Of a stretch of DNA of 64,000 nucleotides, positions 22,139-31,910 are shown piece by piece. Position numbers and translations under genes: made by a program. The stretch's first letter is position 1. Every line of letters begins with the position of its first letter. The notes under the pieces are model-generated. The model was given only the letters and a program-made list of their open reading frames with translations. It was not told the DNA's origin and made no database searches. This stretch comes from Massospora cicadina (Eukaryota; Entomophthoromycota; Entomophthoromycetes; Entomophthorales; Entomophthoraceae): contig JAKSZP010012295.1 of NCBI GenBank assembly GCA_022478985.1, positions 1 to 64,000 on the forward strand. Reading direction: 5' to 3'.

Positions 22139-22717
22139 TGTAACAATCGAGTTCATTTTGATTGTACATTCTGACTCAGTTTCAGATTTTCAAATCTGAG
22201 TAGAATCATTTAAAAATTTTTTTTGGCTTGGTAATTTTTGGCCCTGAGTTGTGCCTTGCACCAGTTGTAGAATAAGCTTTTGTGAGCCTAATCAATGACT
22301 CAGGTGAGGCCCCTGAGGGGCGGGCTTTATAAGGCGCACCTGCCCATTCCAAAGAATAATCAAAATAATTTAGCCAAACTCACCCTTCCTGGAGCACATT
22401 GTCAGTTGCTCCCCAACAAGCTCTGGTCAGCGAGCCTTTTTATTAACCCCAGAATAAAATAAAAGTCACTTCAGGGTTGACATACCTCACATACACGTTG
22501 GTCTTTTTTGGTATCCATTTTGAGGAGCTTTCACGGGGTTAGTTTGGACTAACCACACAGAGGAACTTACATAACCTACTAGTAGTAGGCAATGTTTGGC
22601 GCTGTTTGTGCCTAAAACCGACCCCTACTCAGTTGGGCTACCTTGGTTGCTTGTCGGTGCACCAAAGAATTGTTTATATACTGGCATTTGGAGACTATTG
22701 ATTTTCCAATTGTAACA
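22139..22717 (+). repeat. LTR E2 (579 bp)
   Basis: Begins TGTAACAATCGAG and ends CCAATTGTAACA. It is collinear with E1 and E3, with a TATA box (TTTATAAGG) near 22328 and an AATAAAATAAAAG poly(A) signal near 22451. By eye it differs from E1 and E3 at roughly one site in six to eight, so the copies are old. Confidence 0.88.
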
Positions 22718-23446
22718 CTGTATTGAAAATAAATGTGCAATGCACGCATCTGATCCACAGTTTTGCTGATCTCAGTGGTCACTTAGTCTTGGTTGTAAAG
22801 CAACCAGACCAGTGGGAGCCAGTGACTGATGGCCAACCTAGGACTTAAAATTTCAATGGTTGAAAATCCTAGTGGCAGCTGCTCACCAGGGAAACAATTG
22901 GCACCAAGGGACCTGTCCCAGCAGGGCTCCCTCACCCACAGATGATCCACCAAAAGAAGGGATGACCATCCAGCCATGCTTTACCTCGCACCCCACTTAT
23001 ACTTCTGTTGGAAAAAACAGCTTTTCTGGCCAGGACGGGAAGGACATTGCCAAAAGGAGCCTAGGAGGGGTGCGCAACACAGTTGAGTGCAAGGCGTGCA
23101 TCATCAGGATGGGGTTGTCCAGCCACGCTGGACCACGCGCCCCTCTCATGTTTTTTTTGGTGAAAACACTTTCCCAGTTGGGATGGGAAGACCATCAACA
23201 TCAGGAGCCTGAAAGGGGGGCGCAACACAGCCACGTGCTGGGCGTGCGTCCTCCTGTATTGTGGGCTGATTCCAGCAGACCAGTCCTGATTTGCCCTTGC
23301 CATTTGCATTTTCCCTCGAGGGCCCAGAGTTTATCCAGGATAATTTTCCTGGGGCTCGAGGTAACTTTCACCAGGAAGCCCTCATTGTTGTGGCCTTCCT
23401 CTGTGGGGCACCTCTTGGGGGAGAGGCCCTCCTCTAGCGGAGATTT
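22718..23446 (+). other. Internal segment of array E, second copy
   Basis: 729 bp, collinear with 21402-22138, including the internal duplication (GGACGGGAAGGACATTGCC near 23033 and GGGATGGGAAGACCATCAAC near 23180). It holds the longest open frame of the window, 207 codons at 22860-23483, which runs into LTR E3. Its translation is low-complexity and frame-inconsistent with the sister copy, so it is most likely noncoding and kept open by high GC. Confidence 0.65.
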
Positions 23447-24017
23447 TGTAACAATCAAGTTCATCTCGATTGTTACATTCTGACTCAGGTTTGGATTTTC
23501 TGAATCCTTGTTAAATTGTTTAAAAATGTTTTTGGCTCAGTCATTTTAGCCTTGGTTGTGCATGCCTAGTTGTTAATTAACCTTGTGCAATCCTAATCAA
23601 TGACTCGGGTGAGGCCTCTGAGGAGCAGCCTTTATAAAGCGCCTGCCCATTTATAAAGCTCACTTCAGAATAGTTTACCTAGATTTCCCTTCCTGGAGAG
23701 CATTTTCACTTGCTCCTCAGATAAGCTCTGGTCACGGGCCTTTTTTATTATCCAGAATAAAAATAAAGGTCACTTTGGGGTTAGCATACCTCGCATACCT
23801 GTTGATCTAATTTTGATATTCATTTTAAGGAGCTTTCACGGGTTGGGTTGGACCACCACACAGAGGACCTTGCATAACCAACTAGTTTTAGGCAATGTTT
23901 GGCCCTGTCAATGCTCAAAGCTCTCCCTACTCATCTGGGCTACTTTGGTTGCTTGTTGGTTCATCAAATAATATTTTATTTATTGCCAGTCAAAACTGAG
24001 GATTTTCAATCCTGACA
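23447..24017 (+). repeat. LTR E3 (571 bp)
   Basis: Begins TGTAACAATCAAG and ends AATCCTGACA, immediately followed by the TSD CAGGG at 24018. TATA-like TTTATAAAG lies near 23632, and AATAAAAATAAAG near 23757. Its 3' terminal inverted repeat has decayed relative to E1. Confidence 0.85.
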
Positions 24018-24170
24018 CAGGGATGAGATTCTTGAAGTTATTTCCATCAATTCTCGTTATATGATGTTTTTTAAGTTACTCTCATTGGTGCCTTCAGGGA
24101 TAGGTTTTGTTCATGATGGCCCAAGAGTTGACTTAGTGAAGCTTAATTTAGAGTTATAATGAATGGAACC

Positions 24171-24774
24171 ACCCATATTATATTCGCCAGTTTCCCAAGA
24201 TACGGCAGAACAAGTTAACACTGAATTAGATCCAACAGCAAAGTTGGACCACTGAGGTAAGCTAATAGGGTTAGATATACTAACCCATCTTTAACCTCGA
24301 AATTAAAGGAAATCTCAAATGTCTAAAAAGAATGACAAGTAAGCTAGGTTGCAGACCCCTGAAGTGACCCTTTGTTTTTATTTAACATAAAAACCAAGTG
24401 AAGCGATTCCTTCATCTCTCTGACATCAAGAGACTAACAAGAAAAGTGCAACTGGGGAGGGCAATGCCCTAGAAGAACTAGGAATTTTTTGAGAAAAACC
24501 TTATTGCGCCTAAAATTCATATATATGGTATTTCATTAAACGGCCAAGAAGCTTCAAAATTTTAAACTGAGGTCTCTAAAGGCGTAGGACAACCTTATAA
24601 GGTCTCAATTCAGGGGAGCCCATAATTCATACTTTAAGCTCTTTAGACAAAAAAATAGCTTGGGGAGGGCACAACCCTACCGCCAAACTGACCTCAGCTT
24701 AAATTCTTCATGGTGTTTTACTCAGGATTCAGATTCTGAATCCTGAGTCAAAAAAGATGAATGGTTTAAGCCGT
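24171..24774. other. Unidentified insertion in the B2 5' LTR
   Basis: About 600 bp that interrupts the LTR alignment between AATTTAGAGTTAT and AAAAGTAGGGATC. It contains two similar short blocks, GGGGAGGGCAATGCCCT (24455) and GGGGAGGGCACAACCCT (24661), and ends near a 29-bp perfect palindrome. No ORF or known motif is seen. It may be another degraded solo LTR. Confidence 0.45.
24720..24748. repeat. Perfect 29-bp palindrome
   Basis: Arms ACTCAGGATTCAGA and its exact complement flank a single central T. In otherwise decayed sequence a perfect 14-bp stem is striking. The half-site resembles the start of LTR B (TCAGGATTCAAGATC in B2), so it may be two opposed LTR ends. Confidence 0.8.
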
Positions 24775-24879
24775 TTTATCACAAAAGTAGGGATCTTGAC
24801 TCACCCATCATTTCTAATTCTGACTTCTAACTAAACACTCCATGGTATTTAGCAGTTTATTATCATGCTATTTAGACTT

Positions 24880-25455
24880 AAAAGCCCTTTTCATATTTCA
24901 GAGGGTCATTGACATTGCGCTAGATGACTTTAGCTTCACATGCGCAGTGAAATACTTTGATGACATTTTGGTTCACTCTCAAACTCCAGAATAACATGAA
25001 ACGCACTTTGTAGCAGTGGTCGCCACCTTATAGAAAGCAGGCCTGGATGCAAAAACATCAAAAATGTGTTTTATTAAAGTACAATTCTTAGGAAACAAGG
25101 TACCTAAGGATATACATGCAATCGCCCCTTCAAATCTAGAAGCAAAAAGGGCGTGGGGAAAGCCCAACACTCATAAATAGCTTTGCAGTTTCTTAAGATC
25201 AGTTACTTTTCTAAAAAAAATTCCCCCTGGCAATCTTAGAACTGGCTGCCCCCTCCATCCTTTATCATCAAAAATTCATCATTCGTCTTGGTAGAATAAT
25301 GTCAGCGGGCTTTTGATGCCATCAAGGAAGTTTTTACCTCTGCGCCTATTTTGCACCACATTGATAATGATAATAGTTTATTGTAGCATGTGATGTCTCC
25401 AGCACTTCTGAGGGACAATTTTGATATCGGAACATGATGATTGCAAACAACAGGT
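24880..25455 (+). pseudogene. C1 RT C-terminus and start of RNase H
   Basis: Reads FTCAVKYFDDILVHSQTPE, the YxDD active site (YFDD, about 24952-24963) with both Asp retained. It continues HFVAVVATLQKAGLDAKTSKMCFIK, here split at A-T, the RT thumb, then QFLGNKVPKDIHAI and FLRSVTFLKKI (connection). The frame shifts near 25200. The RNase H start reads ACDVSS (about 25386-25403), as in C2 (VACDVSSTAVGALLLQD). The alignment to C2 stops near 25455. Confidence 0.85.
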
Positions 25456-26732
25456 ATTGTCCAACAATGGACGTGCCAAGTAAAGTCTTAGCTTCTACCA
25501 GGGGTAACCAATACACAAGACAGCATCTAAAATCCACAAGGCATCGCCACTTTGATGATTCTAGAGTTATATCTGTGGGGGTAGGTATAGGTTATATTTA
25601 TTAATGAACAGCATCCCCATTCTAACTGCTATACTGTGTGATGGCAATAGTCTTAATCATGCTTCATGCAACGAGGGGTGACTAGTTGGGATGGATAGGG
25701 AGACTGAGCTGACATTTAAGGATGTACATTGGAGCAAAATCCTAAAAATGCCTGATCATGTGCTTGATAATGGGATATAATAACTGCACCGTCAGTTTTG
25801 ATCCCATGAGTTTTCCCAATATGTACGTGCACCATGGTAAAGTATTTGGCTTCCTCTTGGTTATTTCGATCGAATTGGACAAATAGTTGAACAACTTGGG
25901 CTGATAATTGAGTAAACCGTTTCTTGGACAAGAGAGTTTGCAACTCTTCTTAGGATGATTCACAACACTTTCTTGTCTGAGGGAGTCTAAGGCTATAAAC
26001 ACCAGAGAGATGACCACTGCCATTATTAAGATTAATGAGCGTGGGCCTCAATTTGTTTTAGTGATTCCTTTGTGGAGGCCATAACTTTCTATAAATTAAT
26101 AAAAAATTTAGAGGTTTCCTTGGGCGAATAAACTCTTTATTAAGGTTAGAAAAATATTTCATCACTCTACCATTAGATGAGTGCGGGGTTTTTATTTAAG
26201 TGAATTTAGAGGAAAAAATTTGCGAAAATTCCTGTAAACAGGATGCACAAATCTTCTCCAAAGTTCCAGGACATTTGTGCAATATGACAGTTTGTCAATT
26301 GCTGGTGAGCCAATCTGTGGTTTGCTCTTGCGAAATTTGCTAATTCTACAGGGCTCTGGAACTCTTAAATTTCTCCTTTATATGCAATTTTCTTTGACCA
26401 CTCGAGGATCTTCTGCTATTTTGACCCCTATATTTATGTTCCTTTTAAGGATCTAATTCTGATCTTCTGGTTTGAGCATATATTTCATTGCACATACTCT
26501 CAATTTCCTAAAAGATCAGCAGAATTAAGAGTTATGGAAGATTCAGATTTTCCTCTGTATCAGGCTACCTTAAAATCAAGGTTGGGAGGAGTGGCAGATA
26601 CCCAGTGCTCATCTAGGGTATGCGTCAGATCCGCTATTTTCTCTAGTGGGTATCCTTGGGCCCCCTACCCTTGCCTTGATTGTAAAGAATATATTTTCCA
26701 GTAAAGATTAAAGACATAGTAGGGGCCTTACT
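25456..26732. other. Unidentified 1.3-kb insertion in C1 RNase H
   Basis: The C1/C2 alignment breaks at AACAACAGGTATTG and resumes at CTAGATTCATAATTT, so this is a secondary insertion. Two overlapping minus-strand frames (25742-26023, 93 codons; 25716-25943, 75 codons) are open, and the second has a K-H-G-x-K-T-D-G segment, but I recognise no family. There is no clear LTR pair, poly(A) tail or TSD. It could be a decayed solo LTR or DNA transposon. Confidence 0.5.
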
Positions 26733-27324
26733 AGATTCATAATTTTTAGAAATTAATTGTCTTAAACTCTTATGGGAAATATAGTTTAAAGACCTGTATT
26801 CAGTTGCATGGTCAATGATGCACTGCAATATATGTTGCAGGGGGCTAAGTACACAGTGACAGTGAGCACATACCATAAATAATCTATATACTACCATAGT
26901 ACTCAGAAGCTGACGCCTCATAAAACCAGGTTGCACTACGACCTCTTAAACTTTGATTTTAAATATGATTTTGTTTAAGGGACAACTCACATATTGCCAG
27001 TAAGCAAAGCAGGAGCCTGATTAACGGAACTGAGCCAGTGGAGCGCGTTGTTTAATTATGGTGATACCCTAGAATAAGTTTTGTCTGATACATTAGTGGG
27101 ACAGCTGTCATTACCGTCATCACAATTCCCCAACATCCAAAACCCCACCCTTCAATCCAACAGTCAAAACCCACCACCAATTACATATCCTCTATCAGCA
27201 GCATACTCTCAAAAAAGCCCTACAGTCCTACCAAAGAGTACCTATTAAATTCCTTACTTAATGCTTAATTTGAAGACCCAGAAGGACAGGTCCTAAGTGA
27301 TATGATACTGATGGGAAAAAGCCT
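26733..27324 (+). pseudogene. C1 RNase H remnant
   Basis: Resumes the C1/C2 alignment. Recognisable blocks are GAKYTVTVSTYHK (the RNase H strand ending in T-D-H-K in intact relatives, here T-Y-H-K, so the Asp is lost), LTPHKTRLHYDLLNFDFKYDFV and GTTHILP (near 26835-26995). These match LQYF, FKYDFV and GTTHILL in C2. The stretch ends at the TSD AGCCT of solo LTR F1 (27320-27324). Confidence 0.75.
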
Positions 27325-28140
27325 TGTCAGATTTGGGACTGCAAAAAGGCTTGCTGGTGCTTTTCGCCTCAAATCCAACAATATAAGTGAGGGGCTTGTC
27401 TCACCAGTTATATGAAAGTAAAGAATATAAATATGTACTAAATTGGTTTTTTATTTTATGAATTTTTATTATGTGCCACGCGAAGGTAAAAAAAGAATCC
27501 ACTTAATAAATAAATAATAGTTTTAAAATGTCAAGGCTCAACAATAGGATAGCTTGACGAATTTTGAAGTTAGTAATATGCAACATCGATGAATCCCCCC
27601 CTTGGGTTGGGACCATCTAGTACTAAAAAAAAAGAAGTTGGTAATATGCGGTTTTAGCATATCAAAACTCAAAAAACTTGCTTTACTTTGGCTGACTGAT
27701 GGATGGTAAATTAAGTCTAGCTAAAATGTACCCTTGGGGTAACGATTTGATAAATTTTAGCAAATCTCCTTTGATAAAATAAATTATCTTGGAGGATCCC
27801 CACCACGCCTATAAAAGGGGCGTTCCCCACTTAGGTGCTTAAATGACCTGGTCATGGATGAGGGTGTACCATCCAATGGACGCCCCTTGTTCCACTTCTT
27901 GGTCAAAGTAATCTGACTGAAAGATATGGGTTTAGTTTTCAATAAAATATTTAAAATCGTATTACCCAATTTGTGGTGTTCCATTGAGAATTTCCCAGGG
28001 TCTTTTGCCCAATAAAATCATCATTTATAGTTAAATCAATCTTATTATTATTGAGAACATGTAAATGTCCAATATCCAATTTTTGGCCAAAATTGCCGTG
28101 TAACATTCTATCTTGAAGCCTGAAGGACAAATGTCTGAAA
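27325..28140 (-). repeat. Solo LTR F1 (816 bp), TSD AGCCT
   Basis: Flanked by AGCCT on both sides (27320-27324 and 28141-28145), with C1 continuous across it. The minus strand runs from TTTCAGACATTTGTCC to AAATCTGACA, giving terminal repeats related to TGTCAGA. The minus-strand block CCATTGGATGGT...GACCAGGTC and a TATA box (CTTTTATAGGCG) match solo LTR F2 at 43125-43871 in the opposite orientation. After removing the 52-bp retroposed tail and its extra TSD copy it is 748 bp, against 747 bp for F2. Confidence 0.9.
27582..27633 (+). mobile_element. 52-bp retroposed tail with 16-bp TSD
   Basis: The insert ends GGGACCATCTAGTACT followed by nine A residues. It is flanked by GAAGTTAGTAATATGC (27566-27581) and GAAGTTGGTAATATGC (27634-27649), 15 of 16 identical. 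It is absent from solo LTR F2. It is the longest of three copies of this 3' end and reveals upstream sequence CGATGAATCCCCCCCTTGGG. Confidence 0.85.
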
Positions 28141-28145
28141 AGCCT

Positions 28146-29240
28146 ATCTGGTGGTATTCTCAAAAGGATATGGTGATTTACTTTCATTATCAAATATGAG
28201 TTCCAGAAAACTCTACGACAATGGGTAATAAGGGCATCATTATCTTCTAATCTTGGGCTCGTAGAGTCAAGAAATGCGTTGACTTGACTAAAGAGCATTT
28301 AACTGTAATGGATAATGAAGGACGCCTGCCTGGATAGAACAATGCCTTTTATGAGAGCAACTGAAATCTGATAGAACGGGTCAAAATGGACTGTTGCACG
28401 CACTTCAAAAGGCAGTTGTACCATGGACATTGATATAAATAGACTTAATTGTTAGTCTACCCATCTCTAAGGGTTTTTAAGTGATCATGGTGGTCGTGGA
28501 TAGGTTTACAAGATATGCCCTATTTATTCCATGTGTAATTACAACAACAGCTGAGGACATGGCGTGGTTGCTCTTATCTCACGTTTTTATTAAGTTAAGG
28601 TAAATTTAGAAGTGATAATCAGTAGAGGCCTCAGTTTACCTCTAAATTTTGGGATGCTCTGTTGAAACATTAGAAATTAACTTTACCAGTTGTCAGCGTA
28701 TCATCCCCAGTTCAGCAGACATATGAGTGAACCACTTGATCTTTCAAACATTAACTCCATTGTTATGCTAGCGCTTCCCAAGACAATTTTATGGACGACC
28801 TTCCCTTAGCTCAGTTTACATAAATATTTTATCTATTTGGGTGCCTTTACAGTGATGTCATCAATGTATGCTAACTTGAGTTATAGCCCCACCTTCACTA
28901 TTAGTTTACAGATATGCATGGACACTCCTGCTGCGGATAGATTCATGATGCATGATATGAATTACACCAACAGGTGCAGAAGCAGTTGACTGAGGCAGTT
29001 CAGGAAATTAAGTGCTTTTCAGTTTTGAAAACTTAGAGCAGATAAATTTAACATATGAGAGATCTTGTAATGATAGACAAAAATAGACCTCGATCTCAAA
29101 GTTCTGTGTCATAAATTAGCTTGTAAGGGGAGGCCCATTCCACTTAAGTTAAATTTCTTGACAATGGTTCTTTCCTTGTAGAGTCCCCTCTCATAGGATA
29201 CTTAATAAGGTTACACAGTCTTTAGCATTAACCCCTTCCA
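28146..29240 (+). pseudogene. C1 integrase remnant
   Basis: The zinc-binding region (about 28290-28400) ends GQNGLLHALQKAVVPW, then ISIDLIVSLP, the first catalytic Asp strand. It continues in the next frame as VMVVVDRFTRYALFIPCVITTTAEDMAWLLLSHVF (split here by a stop), the standard core helix region. Downstream core motifs are too degraded to place the second Asp and Glu. Same order and wording as C2 36060-36700. Confidence 0.8.
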
Positions 29241-29249
29241 TGGGCAAGA

Positions 29250-29460
29250 AGCAGGTAGAGGTAGAAAGAAAATTGAGTTTGAAGAAGTTTTAGATGCTAG
29301 GAAATTCAAGCAATGGTTTATTACCTGATGGGCTTAGAAAAGGGTGTCCAGAATATAATAAAAGTTAAACCCTTCTTTTGACTGTACCAACTGCTGAAAA
29401 TTGATTGAGGACTTCCATGCCCAAAACCCTGTAGCACCTGTATCCTCCACTTTCAAAAAA
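29250..29460 (+). pseudogene. C1 chromodomain remnant
   Basis: Downstream of integrase the frames read FEEVLDARKFKQWF, then a W-x-x-G strand in pieces, then KLIEDFHAQNPVAP. This is the order of a chromodomain (E-V-E-xIL-D-x-R, Y-L-V-x-W, E-N-S-W, C-terminal helix). The better-preserved C2 version at 36961-37160 has YLVAWKTY and YENSW. Chromodomains steer insertion toward modified chromatin and define chromoviruses. Confidence 0.7.
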
Positions 29461-30063
29461 ATAACAATTATAGTTTCATAAACTTCGCTCACCACACAAA
29501 AAATTACACGTTTGTACAAATGCAAAATAGAGGGTAGACCCTATCTTTCTAGAAAAGGATAAGGTTAGGGCCTGTGCCATGCCCATTATATTTGACCAGG
29601 CTATATATTTCATCAAATTAAGTGTAAGTGAAGGGGCCCCACGTGTAACTTACAGTAAAATAGTAGACTTAAGGAACACCCAAGTCAAGCGGTGGTCTTT
29701 ACATCTCTCCCAAATTAGTTTTTACTCCATACAAAACTAGCAAAAATCTAACAAAACCATGACTTTCAATTTACCAGCAAATTTGATGATAATCAAGAAG
29801 CATTGTAACAATATTTGCATAAGGACCAGCGGATTAAAATTGAATCCCAAAAGAAGCAAAAATATCTCACTAATCCCAGTAAAAATATTTGAGTGCTCAA
29901 AAATTATGGATAAGTATCAAAAATTGGATACTGCTAGGATGCTAACACCTGTGCAATCAAGTAAAGATTTCCAGAGCAGACTGCAAAATATCCCACACAC
30001 AAATTACAAATCATGATCTTGGAAAAAGAACCTGGAGTTCTTGGGAAAATGCACTAATCCAGT
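29461..30063 (+). other. C1 region between chromodomain and LTR
   Basis: About 600 bp alignable with 37161-37752 of C2, including a shared GGCCCCACGTGTAAC/GGCCCCACACATCACC block. An 85-codon open frame at 29759-30016 has no recognisable motif. It is probably a long 3' untranslated region or a decayed C-terminal tail. Confidence 0.5.
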
Positions 30064-31137
30064 TGTCAGAAATTTTATGCAGTTTCCCCTATCCACTTTC
30101 GTGAATGAATAAAACCTGGCACTCTGGTGTTAATGGAGTGCTGATTATTTTTTATATTCTTTATAAAGACTTTAGATCTCTCCAAGATAGTCTTTTTAAT
30201 TCTTTTATTTATTTGAGATAAGCTTACTAAGGGACGGACATCACCAAGATAGAGAAAGTAATGACAGGAAACCTGAGCAGGATCAACTCCATCGTAGCAA
30301 GTTTTTCCACCTCCAGATCAGATTTTTCTAGTTACGTCATGGGTAAGGCTTTCATATTATTAGACCTACTAACTGCCATTAGCTTCCTTTATCTGGAACC
30401 CCAATTGATGTGCAAAGGGTGGGAATTGAACCACAACCTTCAGGTAGGTAGCAGTACGCCCTACTGACTCGTCTTCCACCTTTAGTTCTTTTAACCTTTA
30501 TAAATTATAAAAATTATGGAATCCAAATAAAAACTGTACATAATGGAGGCCCCCCGCTCATTAATCTCTGTAATGGCAGTGGTAATATATTTGTTTTTTT
30601 CTGCCCTAGCATCCCTTGGCAGTGAGATTTTCAGAAAATCAATGCTGGAAAATGTTTCAACAACCAGTTGTTCAAGAATTTTTACACAAATAATCAATCC
30701 AAACTGAACATCTAATCATCTAACCTGATCTGTCACAATCAAGATGAAGATGAAAAACCCAATTCAGTGGATGGGATAATGGAAAAGCTAATGGATTCAA
30801 AACTTATGACGTAATTGCCACTCATTGCTACCAATTGCAAGCCTAGAATTTATCTTAGCTTTTAACCTAATATAAATCTCAGATGGTCCAAAAACCACCA
30901 AATCTACTAGTCTTTCCTCTGTGCAAGAACCATGGTCAGGACTATTGAAAGCACTCAGTTTAGTGGTTGGAATGTGAATGATGTTCATATATCATTATTT
31001 CCAGCACCTATACCCCTACAGATACTATTCAAGAATAATCAGAATTGTGGTGCCATGTAGACTAGGGGTGTTATTATAGGTATTAGAGTACCTCTGATGG
31101 AAGCTAATTACTTTCTTGGCACATATGTTGTCTACCA
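30064..31137 (+). repeat. LTR shared by C1 and C2, carrying a SINE
   Basis: Starts TGTCAGAAATTTTATGCAG and ends TTGTCTACCA. It aligns with the C2 3' LTR (37753-38524), whose end TTGTCTGACA gives a 7-bp inverted repeat with TGTCAGA. The excess length is the SINE at 30208-30480 with its TSD. It is the 3' LTR of C1 and the only LTR upstream of C2, so C1 and C2 are joined head to tail through it. Confidence 0.82.
30208..30480 (-). mobile_element. tRNA-derived SINE (273 bp)
   Basis: Flanked by TTTAATTCTTTTA (30195-30207) and TTTAGTTCTTTTA (30481-30493), a 13-bp TSD with one mismatch. It is absent from the C2 LTR. On the minus strand the 5' part holds an A-box-like GAGTCAGTAGGGCG and, about 30 bp later, the perfect B box GGTTCAATTCC (30422-30432) within a T-arm-like GTGGTTCAATTCCCAC. 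These are internal promoter elements for RNA polymerase III. The 3' end is A-rich (CAAATAAATAAAAG). No second copy is seen in the window. Confidence 0.85.
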
Positions 31138-31910
31138 TACTAGCCCATCATTTTTACTTCTCTTACTGTGCTAGCCCAATAATTATTGAATTTATTATTT
31201 TTCTACAGCTAATCAAAGCTTATATGGTCTCATGTGCGCTCTACTACATTTTGGTCATGGGTAGCATTGATCAGAGCCATTAAGCAAGTACTGATCATTC
31301 TGGTGGCAAAACTGATAAACTCTTCCATTAAATGCTCAAGCCTGCAATGTAACGGGTAATACCACCCAATTCCTCCCTTCAGAAAAGGTAGCCCGCAAGG
31401 TTCTTGGAGCATTGGCAGTACTCAAATTTCAACTACCTTAAATTAAAAACACTGAGGCTTTCAAGGATCAACAAAAGCTAACAATACTTGACGCCTTACA
31501 AGATGAAGCAAAAAAATTGGGCCCGCACTTTACTATTCAGAACTATGACTTAGGGGAGGCTATCCCTCAATTTTTACAATAGTTTCATCAATGGTAGCCT
31601 CCCCAACGTTGAGACCTCAACCCATATTCTAAACTTTTTAATGATAAGGCCTAGCCATGAGTAAAGACGACTGCATCAATGCTTTTATTCAACTAAATAA
31701 TTTCATCAGATTCACAATACTATCTTATCTTATGCTCAAGTGGCAGAGATAACTTCCCAATTTCGATAAAAATTATCAAGATTACATTAAGTTGGTCACA
31801 AACATGAATAATGCGCTGGAGTTTGCTCCATAACAGCTTTAATTAGTTTTATTGTGCTTATTACTTAGTTTGCATGGAAACCACAACTGGTTGAAGATTT
31901 GCTGTTGTTA
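31138..31910 (+). pseudogene. C2 Gag remnant
   Basis: Follows the C LTR. Decayed frames read LDALQDEAKKLGPHFTIQ and LGEAIPQFLQ, then FHQW, and later INAFIQLNNFIRF. This is the kind of capsid C-terminal pattern found in fungal Ty3 Gags, but similarity is weak. A zinc knuckle is not visible. It is called mainly from its position between the LTR and the protease. Confidence 0.5.

Larger units (their letters stand above)
20827..24017 (+). mobile_element. Tandem LTR array E: LTR-int-LTR-int-LTR
   Basis: Three directly repeated LTRs (575, 579 and 571 bp) separated by two related internal segments (737 and 729 bp). The outermost edges are flanked by the same 5-mer, CAGGG (20822-20826 and 24018-24022), so the array occupies one insertion site. 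The internal segments contain no pol motif, so the element is non-autonomous, of TRIM or LARD type. Unequal recombination between LTRs of sister copies is the ordinary way to make such a dimer. GC content is visibly higher than in the surroundings. Confidence 0.9.
13856..24828 (-). mobile_element. Ty3/gypsy element B2 with nested insertions
   Basis: Minus-strand element: 3' LTR 13856-14323, integrase, RNase H, RT, protease, collagen-like Gag, then a 5' LTR broken into pieces between 19971 and 24828. Without the insertions it is about 6.4 kb. The polypurine tract CTTGAGGGGG abuts the 3' LTR. It is the insertion that split C1. I could not find an obvious TSD (left neighbour ...ATTCTTTT, right neighbour AACTA...), perhaps because the LTR edges have decayed. 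Confidence 0.88.
19971..24828 (-). repeat. 5' LTR of B2, in four pieces
   Basis: The pieces are 19971-20217, 20773-20826, 24018-about 24170 and about 24775-24828. Joined, they align with the intact B2 3' LTR, for example GATCAAGATCTTTCACA at 20151, CTCATGACCACATTGG after solo LTR D, and ATGAGATTCTTGAAG after array E. Two of the three breaks are exactly bounded by duplicated 5-mers (ATCCT and CAGGG), which proves secondary insertion. The third break, around 24170-24775, has no clear duplication. Confidence 0.85.
24829..30063 (+). mobile_element. Chromovirus element C1 (body)
   Basis: Plus-strand Ty3 element: RT C-terminus, RNase H, integrase and chromodomain, followed by the LTR at 30064-31137. 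Its RT start is at 13606-13855, beyond B2. It aligns with C2 (31138-38524) through all domains. Three insertions interrupt it: B2, the unknown segment 25456-26732, and solo LTR F1 (27325-28140). Its Gag and protease are missing from the window. Confidence 0.85.

Noticed and set aside
22860..23483. 207-codon open frame as a gene
   Set aside because: It spans the internal segment and runs into an LTR. The sister copy does not keep the same frame, and opposing frames are equally open because of GC content.
24455..24677. CRISPR-like array from repeated GGGGAGGGC blocks
   Set aside because: Only two imperfect copies with irregular spacing in a eukaryotic transposon setting.
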